DNA from: Hofstenia miamia
Lineage: Eukaryota > Xenacoelomorpha > Acoela
DNA length: 64,000 nt
Direction of reading: 5' to 3'
NCBI GenBank assembly: GCA_004352715.1
Contig: SCFE01000044.1
Span: 1,545,259 to 1,609,258 of the forward strand
The first letter of the stretch is position 1, and every line of letters begins with the position of its first letter. This document shows, piece by piece, positions 23,699 to 35,400 of this stretch. The notes under the pieces are model-generated. The model was not told the DNA's origin, did not search any database, and worked only from the letters and a program-made list of their open reading frames with translations. The position numbers and the translations under genes were made by a program.

Positions 23699-23839
23699 CT
23701 ATGAGCAATTTATTCTTCTACACCATTTAGAGAAAACTGCAGTAATGACCTCTATTATAAGGAAGAAGTTACAGTTAAAGAAGATGCCATACCACAAAAT
23801 GCTAGAGTTGTTTTCTTGCTTGACTGTGATTAAAAAACA
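23698..23839 (+). repeat. Right copy of the perfect 142-bp direct repeat
   Basis: Identical to 12757-12898 and starting at the last base of the LTR. Past it, the sequence continues GTTGCTATCAGTGGC, presumably the original flanking DNA. Across the inferred empty site a short plus-strand frame stays open for about 60 codons, but I do not recognise its product. Confidence 0.9.
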
Positions 23840-24540
23840 GTTGCTATCAGTGGCTACTTTGGTCCAATGAAAGACAGAAGAATCAATCAATGCAATAAAC
23901 TGTGAAACTTCAAAGAGCAATATGGCTTAATAATTTAGACATGCTAGCTATAACATCAAATATCAAAAAATTCCAACTTTTCCTGATTGACTGTAAATTC
24001 TGTGTTTCTATATGTTGTGGTCAGGGTTACTGTACCAGTAATTGGACTGAATGGTAGATGATACCAGGTCTGCACCTTACTCCTGAATTTGCACTATTAA
24101 GGTCAGCTCTTGATTTATGCCCAGTAATGGATACAGAAATGCTGCATACAATGCTGTTTAGAGCTAATGGTTCTATTTGGATGTACTTTTGGGCTATATA
24201 TTCAGCCACTGCAGACCTTGCATCAATTGGAATGCATACATTAGGTAATTAGCTAAATATATGATTCTACTTTGCTAAATATGTATTATCAATTGACATG
24301 TTTCCTTGTAAATCTGGATTAAGATTTGTGTAAGTGTATAACAAACTATATTAAATCTATAATTATTATCTACCTGATTAACAATTACAAATTGTTCTCA
24401 CTTTGAATATCATCAATTCCCTTAATTTTACAAATAAAATATGTTTAGCACAAATTGCTTAGTATTTTGTGCAAAGTGTTTATTTCTAATTTTGATGATA
24501 TGATTTTTTATTTCAATTGTACTTTGCGTTATTACAACCA
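23840..24540. other. Flanking DNA with no recognised gene
   Basis: AT-rich sequence between the Gypsy insertion and a LINE remnant. Small overlapping frames near 24027-24252 occur on both strands and show no motif. Confidence 0.45.
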
Positions 24541-25080
24541 CAAGAACAAGCACAACAGCAAGACTTTATTCACCTTTACAGCAGTTAAAAACAGACAAAA
24601 TTTAATAACAAAATACTTTAGCAAACAATAAATATTAATAAGCACTGAAAGAGCATTTACAATATTTAGGAAAACAACACAGATTATCAAAATTAAGATG
24701 CTGAACAAAAAAAGACAAGATTAAGAAGTAGAGAGAGAGGACTTGAATTTTGAAGAAGATAAGAAAAGTTCTAAGTGATCAGTAATCAGGTAATTAGCAA
24801 TAGGAATAATGTGATTGAAGAAAGAATTTTGTGAGCAAGCTTTGCAGGTGTGAGGTTGATGAAAGATAACAGATGAATGAGAACATGTAAAATGAGAAAG
24901 AACTAATTTTAATCATAGAAAGAACTAATGTAATCATAGGGATCAAGTTCATATTCTTCTTACTATAGAGTAGCAGAAAAGAAGATCAAGAACTTAAAGC
25001 TGAAGAACAAGACATAATAAATTAAGAGACAGTAGGGCCAATTTGAAAAGGGTTTACTTTCAGTTTATCAAGGAAATTAC
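24540..25080 (-). pseudogene. Probable LINE 3'-end remnant, related to the copy at 39880-40550
   Basis: Minus strand 25030-24880, read through frameshifts, gives LSLNLLCL...LDLLF...LDPYDYI-like fragments. These parallel the LPLSLYFHACDLLLFNRLLT...LDLDPFDFI stretch of the LINE at 39.9-40.5 kb. No intact frame remains. Assignment rests on this weak parallel alone. Confidence 0.35.
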
Positions 25081-25309
25081 TTCATGATATTACTGCTTAT
25101 AAAAAAATTCTTGCTTTTTCAATGTGCCTAGCTTTCAAATTTACAAATCTTGGGCAGCATGCAACTTCACTGAAATCATGTACTCTGATAAAAATGTTGC
25201 TAGAACATTGTAGAGTTACTTGGGGACTTCTTGCAAATTTTATTGTGATTTCTATTTTATTCTTATTTTGTAATTCATGTGATTACTTCACCTTGATGTC
25301 ATCTCCTTA

Positions 25310-26868
25310 TTTTTGAGCTTATTTTAAGATGCTATAATTATGTCCCCTCAAGACTGTGATATGTGTGTTTTGTTGCTCAATTGAATTTACAAGGGAAACA
25401 AGATTGTATGATTTTGTGAGTTGTAAACAAGGGCAGGTAATAATTTGAAACTATGTATAAATAGAGCACAAAATGCAGCAAACAAGCAATAGAGTTTATC
25501 TTACCTCAACTGTGTTCAACTCTCTAAAACATATACATTTTTCTTATTCAAAATATTTTATGATAATGATTGTCTAAGTCACAGCAACAATTTGGGAGTT
25601 ACTGTTAACTGCAAACTGATTCAACTCATGGCTTTCAGACAGTTAGTAGCCCAAATCATGGACTGTATTAGGTTATGGCTACATATAGGAAAGATAAGAC
25701 ATTTGTTTGATTCCAAAATGCACTAATAGCATTATTACACTGTGATGATATTATACTGTTGGTTAACATGAATGCACATCAATTATGTGCTATTTAATAA
25801 TAATTGCTCATTTAATTTGCAAGGGAAACAAGCTAACTTTTGTAAAATGGTAAATATTTACCTTTTCTTGTAATAAATAGGGAGCTCAATTGTAATCAAA
25901 TGTCAAATAAATTTTGTTCTCACTGGATAACATTTGCTCTTTTATTATTTTATTATTTACTAATTTTTTTAGGTTTGGTATGAATTTTATAATAATGCAA
26001 TTGTATGATCTGGTGATAATGTGGGAGGACCTCCACTGTGCCTGAGGCAATAACTCACTCCATGACAGATGTGAGTCCATATTGTGGTCACTTTAGACTA
26101 TGTATAGGCATAGGAAATAAAAAAACTACTACATCTATCAATTGAACATGCACAAACTATCACACAATATGAATATACTATGCCATTGGCAAACACTAAT
26201 ACTTGGTAACTACATGTTTATTACTATCTTATTACATGAGCTAAGTAGATAAACCCAGAGACAAATTATTTGTATTGAGCTAGAAATTACAACTTGAGAC
26301 ACACAATTAGCATCTTGGATTTGTAAGGATGGATTCTAAAGGCTTGGCTTCAGCAAGATGCTGTGTGAATTTGTTGCTACTTTAACCATCTTGGAATTAC
26401 TATTTTCTACAATGAAATTGGCGAATTACAGATCTTCATTTGTTTTGTTAGAGAGTGAGTTGCTCTCAGGGATGGTAATCTTCTGCAACCTTCATACCAC
26501 TTGAGCTGCTAGAATCACCCTGTGATTCTACAATAGTGAGCTGAGAGATAAGAACTACATTGAGACTTTTTTATTTGTAATGAGCTAGAAAATAAAAAAT
26601 GAGACAAATAGGATAGCACTGCACACTCAAATCAAGAACTACCTTAACCTCAGGTAGCACTTTGGCTGGAAGCTCTATGATTTGGTCATCCTGGATGTTT
26701 TCTCAAACAGTTACAAGTTACAATGGATGAATTACCCATGTTTGTTAGATCTATTATTGTTATTTCATTAGAATTGTGGCTGCTCTATTGAGGTCACTTT
26801 TGCAACCTTCTGCCAATTCAATTAGTTCCTTAGTAACACCACTATACTCCCCAGCCACCAATTCTACA
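25310..26868 (+). repeat. Diverged Gypsy LTR split by a second LTR of the same family
   Basis: The outer LTR matches copy-1 LTR from about LTR base 90 (GAGCTTA...TATGTCCCC) up to about 25790. It resumes at 26533 (ATAGTGAGCTGAGA) and ends at ATTCTACA, 26868. Between these, 25795-26532 is a second copy that starts near the TTGCTCAAATTGAATTT region and ends GATTCTACA at 26532. Both have many substitutions and indels relative to 22773-23698, so they are older. No internal coding region lies between them, consistent with solo LTRs. Confidence 0.75.
25795..26532 (+). repeat. Inner LTR inserted in the older LTR
   Basis: It begins near TTGCTCATTTAATTTGCAAG and ends GTGATTCTACA. The host LTR is interrupted at its ACTATT/ATAGTGAGCTG position. 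The 5' start (TGTAGA) of the inner copy is missing, so it is truncated or was deleted after insertion. Confidence 0.65.
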
Positions 26869-26956
26869 AAGAAAACAATATCCAATGTACTGTGAATTAC
26901 TCATTACTATACTAACTCAGGTGGTGAATTTCAAAATCTACTGACATTTGGTCAGG

Positions 26957-27640
26957 TCAACATCCCAGATAACAATTTAAAGTCATAACAACATTGTTTT
27001 GTGTTGCAATGTGGTTGTCTTATGTATCAAAAAAAAGTTATTTTAACATTGAAAATAGTACCATTTCATTAGTCAAAACAAAATTGCTTCAACAATGTCA
27101 CATTAGGTTGCTTTTTGGTTGTTTTTTATGAATAGAAAAGCAATATTTTGAATTTGTAACAACTTTGTTTAATGTTGTCCATGATTGTTTTAGCATTACA
27201 TTTATATGTATTTCATCACATTTATATTATTACTTTGTTCAAACTTTGCTGTTTAAAGAAACACAATCCCAACAAATGGCAAAACAATATCTTTGAGGTA
27301 CTGTGAAGCACATTCAAATTAAACATTTTTTATAAATTTGAATGGATGTCTTGTTTATAAATGATAACAATAAGCTGAATTTAAAATTTTAATATTTAGT
27401 ACAATTTTGAAATTGTATTTTCTTAAATCAAGAAAAATCTCTACTGCTCAAATGTAACTCTTTTATATAACAGTTAATTTCAAGGTGTCCAAATATTAAT
27501 GAATAAAGTATTTTGAAAATCCAGTTTCCAAGTATATTATAATTTTTCACAAATTTAAAATTTTAAAAAAGCTTTTCACAATTCCCTTCTTTATATTAAT
27601 AGGATCTAGTAATTAACATAATGAAGTCAGCTGAATCCTA
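26957..27640 (+). repeat. TA-flanked repeat family R1, copy 1 (diverged)
   Basis: It starts CCCAGATAACAATTTAAAG and shares the later landmarks of copy 2: TACCATTTCATT, TAGGTTGCTTTTTGGTTG, and TCAAGGTGTCCAAATATTAATG. No terminal CTGGG is found at the right end, so it is truncated there. No coding frame. Confidence 0.7.
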
Positions 27641-27818
27641 GATTATTTCAGTGATATTCCTTGAACATGATTTACCTTGTAAGTCAATCAAATTGGAGAC
27701 AACAATTTTTAAAATATGTATTATAAACTTTCAATGCTAAAATGGAATAAAAATATTAATTATAGTTATATATATTAAATAACTTTGCTTAAAATTTTCT
27801 AAATCATTAAAAAATTTG

Positions 27819-27888
27819 GTGAGCAGTAGTGTAATGGTAACACTCCTACATTTGTAGAGGAATGTTAGTTCAATTCTAGCCTGTTCAT
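27819..27888 (+). repeat. tRNA-like sequence (tRNA pseudogene or SINE head)
   Basis: A 70-nt segment has an A-box match TAGTGTAATGG (27827-27837) and a B-box match AGTTCAATTCT (27867-27877). GTGAGCA at the 5' end pairs with TGTTCAT at the 3' end, allowing G-T pairs. GTG/CAC D-stem and TTAG/CTAG T-stem pairings are possible, but the anticodon stem is imperfect. The weak stems argue for a tRNA-derived SINE or pseudogene over a working tRNA. Confidence 0.45.
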
Positions 27889-28287
27889 GTTAAATTAGTA
27901 AAATAGAATGCTATATTTATGAAGATGGTTTATTAAAGACTAAAATAATTCAAAACAAAACTTTCTATTGTACAGCATATTTAAACCATTTTATGCATTT
28001 GAAATCATGAATTGTTAATTTAGATACAAATGGCTCCAACTTTTATGATAATTCTTAAAATTTCCTTATTTTAATTTATATAATTAAGATTAAATCTAGA
28101 AATTATATGCTAACTTCATATTTGCAATGCAACAATGAGGAAGAGTTGGGCTCTTCTATGATACCCCAACCTTTGAGTGGATAATAAGATTTGTATCTGT
28201 GGACCAGGAATCCTCTGTAATATATAATAGTTATTCTCCATAACAGATAGACTCAGTAGGATTTAAATCTATATTTTTCCATCTACC

Positions 28288-29106
28288 CAGATAACAATTT
28301 AAGGGCTAAACAACGTTGTTTTGGTTGTTATGTGGTTGTTTTATGTGTCAAAAACAATGTTGTTTTAATGTTGAAATGGTACCATTTCATTGGTCAAAAC
28401 AACGTTGCTTCAACAACATCACATTAGGTTGCTTTTTGGTTATTTTTTATGAATGAAACAGCTATATTTTGAGGGTGTAACAATGTTGTTTTATGTTGTC
28501 ACATTATTGTTTTAGAATTACTTTCATATGCAAAATAAATTTTTATATTTCTAAGCTGTTCAAACATTATTGTTAAAACAAACAAGCCCAACAAAGGCCA
28601 GACCTCTATCTTTGAGATACTGTCAAGCATATTCAATACAAACATTTGCTAAAGCTGTAAATGAATGTCTTGTATATAAATGATAACAATGAGCATAAAA
28701 ATCTGCCAAATTTAACTCAAATTTAAAAATCTAAAATTAAGAACAATTTTGAAATAGTACTTTCTTAAGTCTTGAAAAATCTCTTCAGCTCAATTGTAAC
28801 TTATGTTATTTAACAGTCAATATCAAGGTGTCCAAATATTCATGAATAAATTATTTTGAAAATTCACTTAACTGGTACATTATAATTGTTCACAAATTAA
28901 AAATTTCAAAAAATGGTTTTGCAAATCCTTTTTTATATAAAATGATCTAGTAGTAAAATAACAAAGTGAGTTTTATTTGTAAGCATCTGCTCACTGATTA
29001 TTTATTACTAAAGTTGTTATTATGATGTTAGTGGTTGCTGCCACAACCAAAAGAATGAAACAACTATAAACAATGCAAAAACAATCAAAATTGCTATCTG
29101 GGTAAC
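28288..29106 (+). mobile_element. TA-flanked repeat family R1, copy 2 with both ends
   Basis: The left end is CCCAGATAACAATTT and the right end AAATTGCTATCTGGG, an inverted repeat of about 15 bp with one mismatch. Both are bordered by TA, the target duplication expected of Tc1/mariner-type and some other DNA transposons. The interior is rich in TTGTTTT/AACAAC motifs, which make imperfect direct and inverted repeats, and has no coding frame. This makes it a non-autonomous (MITE-like) element of about 820 bp. Confidence 0.7.
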
Positions 29107-29109
29107 AGA

Positions 29110-30780
29110 TAGCTGTGTTTAACTTACACTCACTAAGTATTTTCCATCTGCTTTCATGGATTTATCACATGACACCAATACATTCTGAAATTGTATATAT
29201 ACATTATTAAGAACAGTGATTGTCTTCAAAGAATTTAAACTATTATCCATGTTCAGAGATTCAAACAATTTAAGAAGAGTATTCTTCACTTGCAGACAAT
29301 TAAATAATTGGCATGAGTACATATTATGTTCATCAGACAGTTTGCCAACATGCTTCTAAAAGTTCCAGTTTCTGAAATATCTATGGAAAGGGCTTCTTAT
29401 GCAATAACCTTATGAGGAAATCTGAGTGCTGAAAGTTTTGACAAATCTTTCTTCATTTGAAGTAATTTTGAAATAATTTTGAAGATGCTATGCCCTAAAC
29501 AGGAAGCCAAATTAACTCTAATGTAGAGAATTGGTGTGAATTGTGCTAGGAAAATTGAATATATGTAATATCATTTCATGTCCTTAATTCCAGCTAATAC
29601 AGCTAAATCTTAATGGATGCTGTATGCACCAAGTTTTGCTGTGTTCAGAAAATTTTTCATCCCTGTTTATCAAATAGACCAGAAGAAATGCCACTGCTCA
29701 CTGTCTGTCCATTAAAATCAAATATGCATTCATGACCATCAACACCCTGATGTGTACAAATGTAATCAGTAGGTCTGGGACTAAGTAAAGAGACATTGAT
29801 ATTACTCAGTAACAAACATGGGAGGCTGACTTTACTAGGACGGCTTAGGTGCTTACATTGAAAAGGCATTTCATAAAAAATATGTTTAGATTTATGAATC
29901 AATTTTATGTTTGCCATTATTAATAAAAACTTCTAAAGGTTTGTTTGTGCTTCCTCCATGTGCTTTGATTTGAAACTTGTTTTGAGTATTTTAATTGAAC
30001 AATAGGTGAACAGTTGTGAAATGGTATCACAAATATATTGAAAGATATATATGTTTGTTTACAAAGGCTGAACATCTATTTTCTATTGGAATGAGTGTGC
30101 TGCATTTTGTTTCTAAGAACAAGTTTTTATATACCAGATTTTACCAAGGGGTAACAATTTCTTCATAGAATTAGTTTTTACATTTTATTTCAACCCCACC
30201 ATCAATTTTCACAAGCAGCTGGTAAAAGTACAAGACTGGTTTATGCAAAAAGTCTATGAACATCCAAATATTGGGATTTGAAGGCAGAGCATGTGACAAC
30301 AAAAAGTGCCATCACTTTAAATTGTTGTTTGTATTTAATGTGATTTGATATTCACCACAGTGATGGCTTAAATGATTCCAACCAAATTGAATTAAAGAAA
30401 CAAACTCTGTCAAATTATAAAATATTTTCCAAAATATATGAAATAAGGCACAAGTGATCCCCATTCTTCACTATCCAGAAGAGCAACTTCAATTACTTGA
30501 AAGGTTGGAATGATTTTTTTAGAGGAGGAAATGCCAAAGCCATCATAAATGTACTATGTGTCAAAATGATGGAATGCTTCAAAATAGAACAATAAATCCT
30601 ACTCAATTGACAGCATTTATTTTGCATTGGTAAAAATGAAAATAACATCTTTGTACATTGCAATTACAGAATGCTAAAGAAACATTATAAATATAGGCAC
30701 TTTATTCAACAACATACATGTAAAATATTACTTTTTTGCCAAAGCAATATTCATGTTGAAAATGGACGATATAAACTCTT
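29110..30780. other. Interval without a recognised gene
   Basis: AT-rich. Frames at 29119-29322 and 29657-29917 (minus) have no recognisable motif. A plus-strand stretch near 29358 reads VPVSEISMERASYAI, faintly like a hAT dimerisation motif, but nothing else supports it. Confidence 0.4.
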
Positions 30781-30789
30781 GTTGATGTC

Positions 30790-32330
30790 AATTTTGGTCG
30801 AGCTTATTCGAGTTCGAGTTCTTAACATTCCGAGTACTCGAAAACCCTGGTTAAGAACTCATTCGGAAAAACGGCATCACTTAATTTGTTCCAACGTAAA
30901 ATGTTCCAAAATGTCCCTTTAATGTGCATTTATAGACATTTCATATTAAAGCAAAATTAACCAATGTGGTAAATTAGATATTGAATTGAAGATTCTGAGA
31001 ATGGGATTAATTTAGCATTAAATTTCACGTTGATAATAAATTTGTTAGAGCTTTCGTGAACCATTGTGTTATTGTTTAGTAATCTATACTGTTTGCGGTA
31101 ATAAACTTGAAATAGATCGTAACTTAAATAGCAGCTACGTTAACTTCCATTATTAATAAATTGTCTTTTAGTAGTAGTTGCGGTTTTCATTGTATTGTCA
31201 ATATTAATGTGAATTTTAATTTTAGCATTTATTTATTTACTTGAAGATTCGTAGTGTAAATAACACAGCCATACTTATGTATGGAAATAGTAGGTCAGAC
31301 TCCTACCGAATCTCCGTAAACGTTAAATAATTCGGATGTTACAAACGCTGTAAATATATTTTTATAGTTACTGTTTGTTTGCATTATATGTAAGACAAAA
31401 TTATTTAAATTCATATTAACAAATAAAGCGAAATTATGTTATAGACAATATTGCTTTACTAGCGCAATTTTCGTGTTTTTCAATATTTATGGAATAATTT
31501 TTAACTGAACAAATCTACCTTATTCATATGAGATTAAATATTTCGAATGCCACAAACTGTTGTATGATATTAATATTCATTTGCGTTCTACATGCTATTT
31601 TAACAATAAACTGTCAATTAACATTAAATTTACCTTTTAATGTTGAAATACAATTAAGCCCGAGCATATGTCAATGAAAAACCATATAAGGTTCTTCAAG
31701 GATACACACTAGGATGGATGCATTTCCCGTCGTCAGTTTGTAATCAATTACGATACTCTACAAGACATATTTTAAGTAGTAGTGTTCATTCATAAACAGA
31801 AACTTGATTTCGATTCCATAATTAAACAATTAGAAGATAACCGCTAAAATTAAAATGAATAACTATGAATTGTAGCTTTTCAGTGCATTATAAATTAAAT
31901 TTCTTTAATTGCTTTTTATTTTCGATCGCTAACATTGTAAATCTAAATCAGCTAACAGAGAAATTTCGTTAAATTAGCAGTAGCAACTCTCAAATCAATT
32001 TTTCTCGATCTAAATTCCAAAACCAATTTTCTCAGAAACGTCAATATCTAATTTAACATGGTTATTAATTTTGCATTAGTATGAAATGTCCACAAATTTA
32101 CGTTAAAGGGACAAATTGGAACATTTTACGTTGGAACAAATTATAGCGCACCGGAAAAACTCGGAACAGAAATCATTAAAACTCGAATTCGATCGAAAAT
32201 ACCGTAAAAATTAAATTATTTATTAGCTTAGGAAATTCGGAATTAAATAAATATCGATCGAACTCGGAATTTTCTTCAAAAATTACTCGAATTCCGACCA
32301 AAAAACTCGAACTCGACTCGCAAATCCTGC
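30790..32330. mobile_element. TCGAG-rich inverted-repeat element (family R2)
   Basis: Left segment 30878-30980 (TTTGTTCCAACGTAAAATGT...) is the inverted counterpart of 32045-32142, giving an inverted repeat of roughly 100 bp. Outside it both ends carry repeated CGAGTTCGAGTT motifs (30797-30840 and 32165-32325). The right end is CGAGTTCGAGTCGAGC-like, terminating near CCTG at 32328. No frame is visible. A second, partial copy starts at 35197. Confidence 0.55.
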
Positions 32331-32999
32331 AACTGACTAACTGCATTCTTGCAAATTTGTTAAACTTATAAAACTAGTTTCGTTTCGTGGGTGCTAGCTA
32401 AGTATGGCTAAGTGACAAAGTGTTCTAAAAATCAAGTTCTTCTTAAGTACACTATATTGTATAAGTTAGTTTATACTTACAATATATATTTCTATTTAAA
32501 TGTGTTCTAAAATAAACTTCATTTCACTGTTGGTACAAAATTAAGATATTTTTGTGATCAATCTAGAATGCATATTCCATCAATTTAAGGTTACTGATTT
32601 CCAATATCACTTCCATTCTGGATAATATTTCAAAATTTCGTTAGAAAGGGCTGTTTCATAAATAATGTTAATTATAACGTTGGAGGCAGAATTTTTTTAC
32701 AGAGAAACGAAATGAATATATTTTATATTGAAATTGCAAAAGCACTTCTGCTAGCATTGATGAAATGCTTTTTGCTGTCATGTCACTGCTCAAATCATCT
32801 CATTTTTAGATAAGCTTTTCTTAATGTCAAATACCTCAAATTTGAACCAGATAGGCTCATTCAAATGACATCCAACATAATGTTGCAGTAGTAGAAACTT
32901 TTGTTGAAATATATACACAAAAATGCCCAGTCTTACACAATCAAGTATATAAAAACTTAAAAATTTAGCACCTTAGTGACATGGGATGAAGTGAGATTT

Positions 33000-34780
33000 A
33001 AGGTTCTCAAGAATGTGCAAGTCATAGCCATTTTTTCAGATAGCAAATGGTGTAGTATATGATTCTTACTTTCTCAGCTTCTAAAAAAACTTTTCTTCAA
33101 TACTTGCTTTTTCCGTGATTGGAGTATCCACCAGGGTAGAAAATATCTCAATTGCTCGCTTTCTTACTCTCTAATGAGTGGTTCAAATACTTCGGTAATT
33201 ACATACGTACGAAGCTGATATGCAAATTCCAAGAAAGGATAGTTTATTGCTGCGTAGAGGACTAATAGATTCGTTGGACCCAATGTTTTTCCCTATTGTT
33301 AGAATTTTGGGTTGCTCCACATTTAGAACGCTTCCATTTCTCTGAAACCAATTTGTAATATTATATTATTCCTTGTTATATTTAGATTTTTCAGGTTTCA
33401 CAACAAAAGCCATTACGATTATATTATCAGCATACTTTACAGTCCGATTTGCAGTTTTCCAAAGATTATTTAGAATGATAAATTGATAAATAGTTTTGCA
33501 TCCATGTCACTAAGTTATAAAAGGTGCTGTAGTGATATTTGTATGCAATTCGTCATCAACTTTACATAAGACGGGTGTTATTGACTCATTTGCAAATTTT
33601 CCATCAATTTGCTGTGAATAAAAATAGTGACACCGGTCTGTAAGATTTCATATCAGATTTTAGAAAGGAATTGACTTATGCCAGTTTTCACTGGCTTCTC
33701 ATGGACAGAGCAGTTATGTGGCACAGAGGCTCACATAGATACAAAGCACCTTCCTTGTACAAACGTATCAGTATACCATCACTTTCCGTAATTTTTCTAT
33801 GGTCCAAGCTATTTAACCTTTTTACTTCTTTCATATTCCTCCACAAAATGATACCACTCGAGTATATTTTAACAGCTTTCCAAATTTATGAGCTATTTTT
33901 ATTAATCGCAATAATTGGGTTCCATCACAAATAACTGTGCAATATTGTTCAAGTCTTTCAGTATATTATTTGACTAATTAAATGCTGCTAGCAGATCATT
34001 TTTCTTGTTTCCCTTTTATATTGTTAGCAATACTCCACAGTTGCTTACTAACAGTTTTTGCTTTTGACTAATGTTGCTTTGAATTTTTTGTCAATGTTTT
34101 CAGCAGCATATTAGTTTTTTTAACAGTTTTGGGTCGTTTGCATCAGCAATTTAATGACAGGGATACACTTCGGTTAGATAAACCCAGGAAGTAGGAATGT
34201 TGTCCATAGCTGTTCTTAGATAACCATACATTTTTGAAACTTTTTCATTATTGCCTTCAAGGTAATTCAAGCAGGAAAAGTATATATGACTTAGCGATTC
34301 AAGAAATCCATTTATGTGACTCTTCTGCAAATTTTAATGGATACATAGCTCTTGTTCTTTTTCATATAGCATACCTTGCGTGTGATTTTCCGAAAAGACT
34401 CATCAGCATCACTTCCGCATAATACTCGCAAATTGATTCAGATATTAGCAGCATATCTGCGACCGCCTTTTATGTGTTGATTTTATTTTGTGGTCCATAA
34501 GTCCCAAATGCTTGTGAAATTGGCATTAAAATCGCCTGTATATAAAATTGTATTAATTGCCATCTCATCTATCAAAAGTATTAATCAGGAAGTCATGAAC
34601 TCTCAAATTTTCATTTGTATTCAAATGCTGCGGTGTGACAAAGTGACAATTTCTGAAACTTAATTGTGTCAAGAATACGTTCTATATCAATTCTCTTTGA
34701 CACGCCCATTTCATTCCTCGCCCTCGTGCTTCAAGAAATCTCTGCTGTCTTTCTTTATTTCTGATCGGTTCTTTCGCTTT
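33000..34780 (-). pseudogene. Decayed LINE with apurinic-type endonuclease and RT remnants
   Basis: On the minus strand, the endonuclease motif GDFNA is encoded at about 34536-34522 (context TGDFNANFTSIWDLW). The polymerase core appears as KYADNIIV near 33440-33420, where active elements have YADD. The order EN then RT matches Jockey/CR1-type LINEs. Stops and frameshifts throughout, and only about 370 residues between the motifs, indicate decay and internal loss. Plus-strand frames here (such as 33671-33934) are shadows. Confidence 0.55.
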
Positions 34781-35196
34781 TCTTAGTCATCCGTCTGCTG
34801 TGATCTTCCTTGTTGAGGAAAAATCTGATTTTTATTTATTTGTATTGTTTTGCCTTCACTTGCCTAATAGTCTTTTACTATTGTTATTTTTATTATTATT
34901 GAGAACATGTGCACTCCGGAGTGATTTATTTGCTTTAATTTATAAAAAAAACATTTTTTTAAATAAACTGTCAGATTTAATAATCAAGCACTTTATATGA
35001 TTCTTGAGCAAGGTTTTAATATCTATTACTTTAGTTTATTTAGTTCAATTTTGTCAACTAACTAAACCTAATATGTCGTTTGCTAATTATTATACACTAA
35101 TTTTTTGTAGAATTGCAAAAATTTCAGTTTTATTAAAATAAATTTTGCACATCATTAATCAGATATTGTTATTCTGTTTTAGAAATAATTTACGTC

Positions 35197-35400
35197 AGGG
35201 TTTTCGAGTCGAGTTCGAGTTTTACGTTTCGAGTTCGAGTAATTTTTTAAAGAAACTTGTTTGATCGAGTTTTTAGGCTAAAAAACATTTATTTTACAAA
35301 AATCCCGATTGATTAAGAGATTGAAATTTAAAATAATTTAATTTTTAAGGTATTTTCTAGTGGATTTTCGATCGAGTTTACGTTAGAACAGGAAATGTGT
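35197..35400 (+). repeat. Partial copy of the TCGAG-rich family R2
   Basis: It starts CAGGGTTTTCGAGTCGAGTT, continues with further CGAGTTCGAG units, and shares TAATTTAATTTTTAAGGTATTTTC with the reverse complement of 32190-32225. The copy fades into unassigned sequence after about 35400. Confidence 0.55.

Noticed and set aside
29350-29470. Possible hAT dimerisation motif (VPVSEISMERASYAI)
   Set aside because: A single weak motif with no TIR, no 8-bp duplication and no other transposase domain nearby.
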